DNA of 64,000 bases, taken from positions 62,001 to 126,000 of IMG/VR virus record IMGVR_UViG_3300037807_000878, one strand, 5' to 3'. Shown piece after piece: positions 60,645 through 64,000 of this stretch. This DNA comes from a virus. A program made the position numbers and the translations under genes. Position 1 is the first letter of the stretch. Every line of letters begins with the position of its first letter. The notes under the pieces are model-generated. The model made no database searches. It was not told the DNA's origin and saw only the letters and a program-made list of their open reading frames with translations.

Positions 60645-60650
60645 TATACT
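60645..60650 (+). promoter_or_regulatory. Extended -10 box TGTTATACT, leaderless spacing
   Basis: TGTTATACT, then TAATGG, then the ATG at 60657. A second ATG lies four bases earlier in another frame. Confidence 0.6.
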
Positions 60651-60656
60651 TAATGG

Positions 60657-61337
60657 ATGCATTCAAGCGCCTTCTTAACTGAATTAAATTTATCTGCGGA
60701 TCCATGGTCACCCTCTAATGATAGTGTGACTACTATGTATACTCTAATGGAGCTTAGCTCTCCTAAGTCTATTTTATTCTTAGGAGCGTCTAATGCTTCC
60801 ATTATAGGATCAATGTATGCTTACCAGAACTATGCCAAAGTTCATATTGTAGAAGAACATGAAGCTATTCTACAACATGTTCAAAAAAAAGCTGGAGTAT
60901 ACAAGGAGGGAGTCACCACTGAGATCGTCTCCACGATAGAAGAAAAGGTGCAGTTAGAGGCTAAGTTCAAACAACCCTTACATGCTGATCTTGATGTTGC
61001 TGAGGAATACCGCAATAAACATGACATGCTCTTATCTAAACCCTGGGAGGGGGAGCGTGTTACCTCGCGCTATAAAAAGGTAACAGGTAAGTATGATTTT
61101 GTCGTAGTTGATGGACCGCGTAAAAGTGGACTTGGTAGAGCCCTCCCTTTAATGGAAGACATCTTGGAGGAAAAATGCTTAATACTATGGATGAACGGGA
61201 TGCACGATCTAGTTATAGAAGCTATAAAGTACTTTGATCATGACGCTAGGTACTATGATAATTCTCTATCTAGCTTCCATCTAGATACAAGAGATGGACT
61301 AGTGATTACACGAATTCTTGATGAGGAGATTATTTAA
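60657..61337 (+). CDS. Rossmann-fold protein, class I methyltransferase-like
   Basis: 226 residues. ILFLGASNASIIGSMYAY (about 38-55) fits the SAM-binding loop position, and VHIVEEHEAIL follows as the acidic strand. YDFVVVDGPR (about 145-154) ends a central strand with an Asp. Similar to small methyltransferase or class-I nucleoside-binding proteins of glycan clusters. The substrate is unknown. Followed immediately by a second methyltransferase gene. Confidence 0.65.
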   Translation: MHSSAFLTELNLSADPWSPSNDSVTTMYTLMELSSPKSILFLGASNASIIGSMYAYQNYAKVHIVEEHEAILQHVQKKAGVYKEGVTTEIVSTIEEKVQLEAKFKQPLHADLDVAEEYRNKHDMLLSKPWEGERVTSRYKKVTGKYDFVVVDGPRKSGLGRALPLMEDILEEKCLILWMNGMHDLVIEAIKYFDHDARYYDNSLSSFHLDTRDGLVITRILDEEII

Positions 61338-61721
61338 ATGAAATGGTACGAAGAAGAAGCAGACAAGTACGATAAAGTATGGGATAGAGGGTACGCTGGA
61401 ACTCCTTCCAACTCTTTAGATGTATTTAATCTAGATAGAAATTTAAAGGTATTAGATATAGGCTGTGGCTGCGGTGAGTTTTCACATCGGTTTACTGACT
61501 ACACCGGTATTGATATTTCTAAAAGCGCTATAGAACTAGCTAAGAGAAGAAGGAAAGACGCGACCTTCCATATAGGAGGCTTTCATTCTTTAAATTTATT
61601 TAAAGACGATAAGTTTGAATTAGTGATATCAGTAGATGTACTAGAGCATCTTCCTCCAGAAGTAGTAGAAGAATGTCTATTAAACACCTCTAAACTATCG
61701 TCTAAGCTATTCTCTTTTTAA
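61338..61721 (+). CDS. SAM-dependent methyltransferase, N-terminal part (frame broken at the end)
   Basis: 127 residues. LKVLDIGCGCGEFS (about 36-49) is motif I of class I methyltransferases; GIDISKSAIELA and VISVDVLEHLP give the later motifs. The frame ends at ttc tct ttt taa, just before the family's last strand. The missing part follows at once in the +1 frame, so this is a frameshifted gene or one that uses +1 recoding at a UUU UAA site. Confidence 0.8.
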   Translation: MKWYEEEADKYDKVWDRGYAGTPSNSLDVFNLDRNLKVLDIGCGCGEFSHRFTDYTGIDISKSAIELAKRRRKDATFHIGGFHSLNLFKDDKFELVISVDVLEHLPPEVVEECLLNTSKLSSKLFSF

Positions 61722-61890
61722 CATTAGTACGAGACCTTCTGGTATATTAGATCTAGAAGGAGGAAACCTACACCTTACAGTATGGCAACCAAAGGAATGG
61801 AAAACCATCTTGTCTAAATACTTTCATATAATCAAAGAAGTAATAGGTCATGACACGTACAAGGTACTACTTAGTAATATAGATAGATAG
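61713..61890 (+). other. Out-of-frame continuation of the methyltransferase
   Basis: After one skipped T the frame continues F-N-I-S-T-R-P-S-G, then GGNLHLTVWQPKEWKTIL and a stop at 61888-61890. This fits the expected C-terminus of the methyltransferase and ends 24 bases inside the convergent gene. Confidence 0.7.
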
Positions 61891-62991
61891 TACAGGATCC
61901 ATACTTAAGTTAAAAGATTCTTCTGTATGTTCTACTGGACTGCCCCCATGAGGATCAATTGAACTCCACATGTAAATCTTATCATCCGTTAAATCTCTAG
62001 CGAGCTGTATCAACCCATTTGGAGTATACTCTCTAATATGAAATTTATTGGAACATCTAGATACGTTATAATTAGGTGTAGTAAGAACAACTCCATCTTT
62101 ACTTAGATTATATAGAGACTCTAGAAATTTAGTATCCTCATAAACATGCTCGATCACATCAAAGCATGTTACGACATCAAACACTTCTTCTATCTTTTCA
62201 ATTGAACAAGCAAAATCAACATCTAACCCTGGCCCTATATCCTGTAGCATTACTTGATTACCACCAGTCTCCAACCTCTTTTTAGAAAGCCCTAGCCCAG
62301 CCCCAACATCTAAAATAGATTTAGATTTGAAATAGGATCCAAAAAAGGATTGCCACCCTTGTTGATAGTCCTCTCTTCCCTGCTCTCCAGAGATCTCTCC
62401 TAGATCCATAAAATTAGGATTATCTCCACACATTTGTAATATTAAACTTTCTTCCTGAATAGAAGAGTGAGTTATATGAGAAGTGTCCTCTGCAGAGTAA
62501 TAATGAAGATTACTATTCTTAAAGAAGTCAAACCCAAATAGGTTATCTTTATCAATCGTACCTATTACTTTGTATAGCCAAAAAAGAAAAGAACATCCAC
62601 TGCTAGGCTTGTCTACGTAAGTCAATAATTCTTTGTAAATACCCATAGGCATATACAATACGTCAGAATCTTCATCGACTAGTTTAAAGTTCGAATCTGC
62701 GAAATGAGGTTGAATCTCTAAAAGTTCAGGATCATCTAATGGAAATGGACATATAACAGAAAACTTACCAAGAGGATGAATGATATATGACCACATTGAG
62801 GTAACCCAAACAGATGTTTTTTTTCCTGAATATTTCTCAAATTTCCCTATATAAAAATTATTGAAACGAAAAACTAAGTCAGCTGAGTCAATCAAATACC
62901 CTAGCTCATTAACTAAGACACTAGGACCATTCCCTACTATAGCTACTGTCTTACCTTCTACTAATTCTTTTAAACTGTTAGTTGTAATCAT
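61867..62991 (-). CDS. GT29-like sugar-transferase domain fused to a SAM methyltransferase
   Basis: 374 residues. Residues 1-180 start VAIVGNGPSVL and include DSADLVFRFNNF and SSGCSFLFWLYK, the layout of bacterial GT29 (sialyltransferase-like) domains. Residues about 215-330 form a class I methyltransferase: ILDVGAGLGLS, MLQDIG and VVTCFDVIEHVYED. Two glycan-modifying activities in one chain suggest a sugar that is transferred and then methylated. The donor and acceptor are unknown. Confidence 0.7.
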   Translation of the reverse strand: MITTNSLKELVEGKTVAIVGNGPSVLVNELGYLIDSADLVFRFNNFYIGKFEKYSGKKTSVWVTSMWSYIIHPLGKFSVICPFPLDDPELLEIQPHFADSNFKLVDEDSDVLYMPMGIYKELLTYVDKPSSGCSFLFWLYKVIGTIDKDNLFGFDFFKNSNLHYYSAEDTSHITHSSIQEESLILQMCGDNPNFMDLGEISGEQGREDYQQGWQSFFGSYFKSKSILDVGAGLGLSKKRLETGGNQVMLQDIGPGLDVDFACSIEKIEEVFDVVTCFDVIEHVYEDTKFLESLYNLSKDGVVLTTPNYNVSRCSNKFHIREYTPNGLIQLARDLTDDKIYMWSSIDPHGGSPVEHTEESFNLSMDPVLSIYITK

Positions 62992-63664
62992 TAATATCCA
63001 TCCATTCTTTAGGAAACTCTCTTCTTATATCTCCTGGCCCAAATCCAGGAGAATTTTCAGGTATACTTAATGCGTAATCTGAAATTATAACATTATGCCC
63101 CCAGCAATTCCACTTCTTGCATCCAGGGAAAAAGTGCTCCTGTTTCTCAGGCGTTAGAGCTTTTAAGTGTGTTATTAAACCTATATCTACAGCGTAATGC
63201 AGGATGGCGCCTCGTTGCCTACACCTATGAAGATAGTCATCGTCTTCATAACCCCATCCTACTAGCTCTTCGTTAAAACTTAAATGAGAGAAGAGCGCTT
63301 TAGGCACAACCATATTACCTGTATGCGCCCCTGTAGTATAGGAGCCTATTCTGGGAAACAGGATACGCTCATCTAAATAAGGCTTGATACCCTCACCTAC
63401 TTCTGGTGATATAAGAATATCAGCATCTGCAAACCAAATGTAATTCATCTCCTTTAACACCTCGGCTCCTAGGTTGTTGGCAAGAGATCTAGAATACACA
63501 TCACTAGTCTGGTGAAAGACGTAGTAATCCTCTTTAGCTTCTTTATAGCGCTGTATGTTATTTTGCTCTACTACGCAGACAATAAAACCTGCTTCCTTAA
63601 ATGCGGAGACGCATTTATAGATAGAAGCTCTATTGCGTACGCCTATTACTATACCTACGTGCAT
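62978..63664 (-). CDS. GT2/GT7-like galactosyltransferase-type protein
   Basis: 228 residues. WFADADILISP holds the DxD metal-sugar site (about 92-102), and VGWGYEDDDYLHR (about 142-154) is the GWGxEDDD motif of polypeptide and chondroitin-type galactosyltransferases. The start is six bases after a TATACT box, with leaderless spacing. Together with the next gene it forms a glycan module, perhaps for virion or receptor decoration. Confidence 0.82.
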   Translation of the reverse strand: MHVGIVIGVRNRASIYKCVSAFKEAGFIVCVVEQNNIQRYKEAKEDYYVFHQTSDVYSRSLANNLGAEVLKEMNYIWFADADILISPEVGEGIKPYLDERILFPRIGSYTTGAHTGNMVVPKALFSHLSFNEELVGWGYEDDDYLHRCRQRGAILHYAVDIGLITHLKALTPEKQEHFFPGCKKWNCWGHNVIISDYALSIPENSPGFGPGDIRREFPKEWMDINDYN

Positions 63665-63670
63665 TTAATA

Positions 63671-63676
63671 AGTATA
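63671..63676 (-). promoter_or_regulatory. -10 box TATACT, leaderless spacing (minus strand)
   Basis: On the minus strand TTCTTATACT is followed by TATTAA and the ATG at 63664, the same geometry as on the plus strand. Confidence 0.6.
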
Positions 63677-63777
63677 AGAACCACTGCGTGAAATACAAGC
63701 AAAAAGAGGGTATTAAACTATACAACCTTTATGGGATGCTACTTTTTATTGCGTCCTAATTTAGAATAAATTTTAAA

Positions 63778-64000
63778 ATGCAAATAAGTGATAAAACTTT
63801 TTACTCTATAGTAGACTTCGCTGAGAGAAGTGTACGAAATCAAACAGCTCCGTCTAGGGAAGGGGTCTGGGGGATACTAACACGTCTTATAGGAGCATGG
63901 GGATTATATATCCCTATCCTAGAAAGAATCTTAGTAGCGCCTGTGGGTACCTTGGAAGAAGAGGCTTGGGTGTACTATCATGAGGTGGGACACTGGGCGC
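63778..64000 (+). CDS. Partial gene: HExxH metallopeptidase-like (runs off the window)
   Basis: The first 74 codons only. The frame starts with ATG at 63778, ten bases after TAGAAT, and is open to the window end. Near its end is YYHEVGHWA, a zinc HExxH motif as in peptidases. The preceding part is helical with a hydrophobic run (WGILTRLIGAWGLYIPIL). It may be a peptidoglycan- or protein-cleaving enzyme, but the rest is not visible. Confidence 0.6.
   Translation, partial: MQISDKTFYSIVDFAERSVRNQTAPSREGVWGILTRLIGAWGLYIPILERILVAPVGTLEEEAWVYYHEVGHWA

Noticed and set aside
1-64000. Prophage or plasmid origin for the window
   Set aside because: No integrase, excisionase, repressor, partition or attachment site was found; the gene content is that of a lytic phage.

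Overview
The window is part of the genome of a large, strictly lytic-looking tailed phage with a contractile tail. A tail sheath (9014-11374), tail-tube candidate, major capsid protein, head-decoration protein, prohead-protease candidate, large terminase and baseplate-spike candidate are all present. Genes are dense, with many 1- and 4-base stop/start overlaps. The DNA is AT-rich, no integrase or partition gene is seen, and five tRNAs match A/T-ending codons. The host cannot be named from the sequence. The window is a fragment: no portal and no DNA polymerase were recognised, and one gene runs off the right edge.

Layout. 93-8233 (+) is a replication operon (AEP primase-DnaB-type helicase fusion, SSB, RecB-like nuclease) that continues into a ubiquitin-like conjugation cassette: E2-like, Ubl, JAB peptidase, E1-like and an unknown last gene. 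8248-30702 (-) is the virion block: tail tube, sheath and neck candidates, two tandem 1,400-residue paralogues, capsid, decoration, scaffold-like proteins, protease and basic internal proteins. 30807-39765 (+) is an accessory block: a GC-rich orphan, RecA, a repeat fibre, dCMP deaminase, HIT protein, metallophosphoesterase, zinc-finger proteins and five tRNAs. 39758-46287 (-) holds the large terminase, a CgeB-like glycosyltransferase, small packaging/virion genes and the spike. 46321-48139 (+) is a reverse transcriptase with an overlapping partner. 48136-57266 (-) holds an HNH nuclease, small virion/membrane proteins, a glycosyltransferase and a 2,460-residue fused beta-beta' RNA polymerase with an intein in its catalytic loop. 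57267-58033 is a non-coding island of strong inverted repeats. 58034-64000 has metallopeptidases, a phosphoesterase, small membrane/lipoproteins and a glycosyl/methyltransferase cluster.

How it may work together. The phage carries its own polymerase core. It also has recurring promoter-like boxes of the form TATAMT followed by 5-7 bases and then the start codon, on both strands, which predict leaderless mRNAs. The operon joining replication genes to a complete E1-E2-Ubl-JAB set suggests that a protein or other target is tagged during infection, perhaps to counter or copy host ubiquitin-like defences. The Asp-terminated intein inside the polymerase active site and the reverse transcriptase with a YVDN catalytic box are the other two unusual systems.
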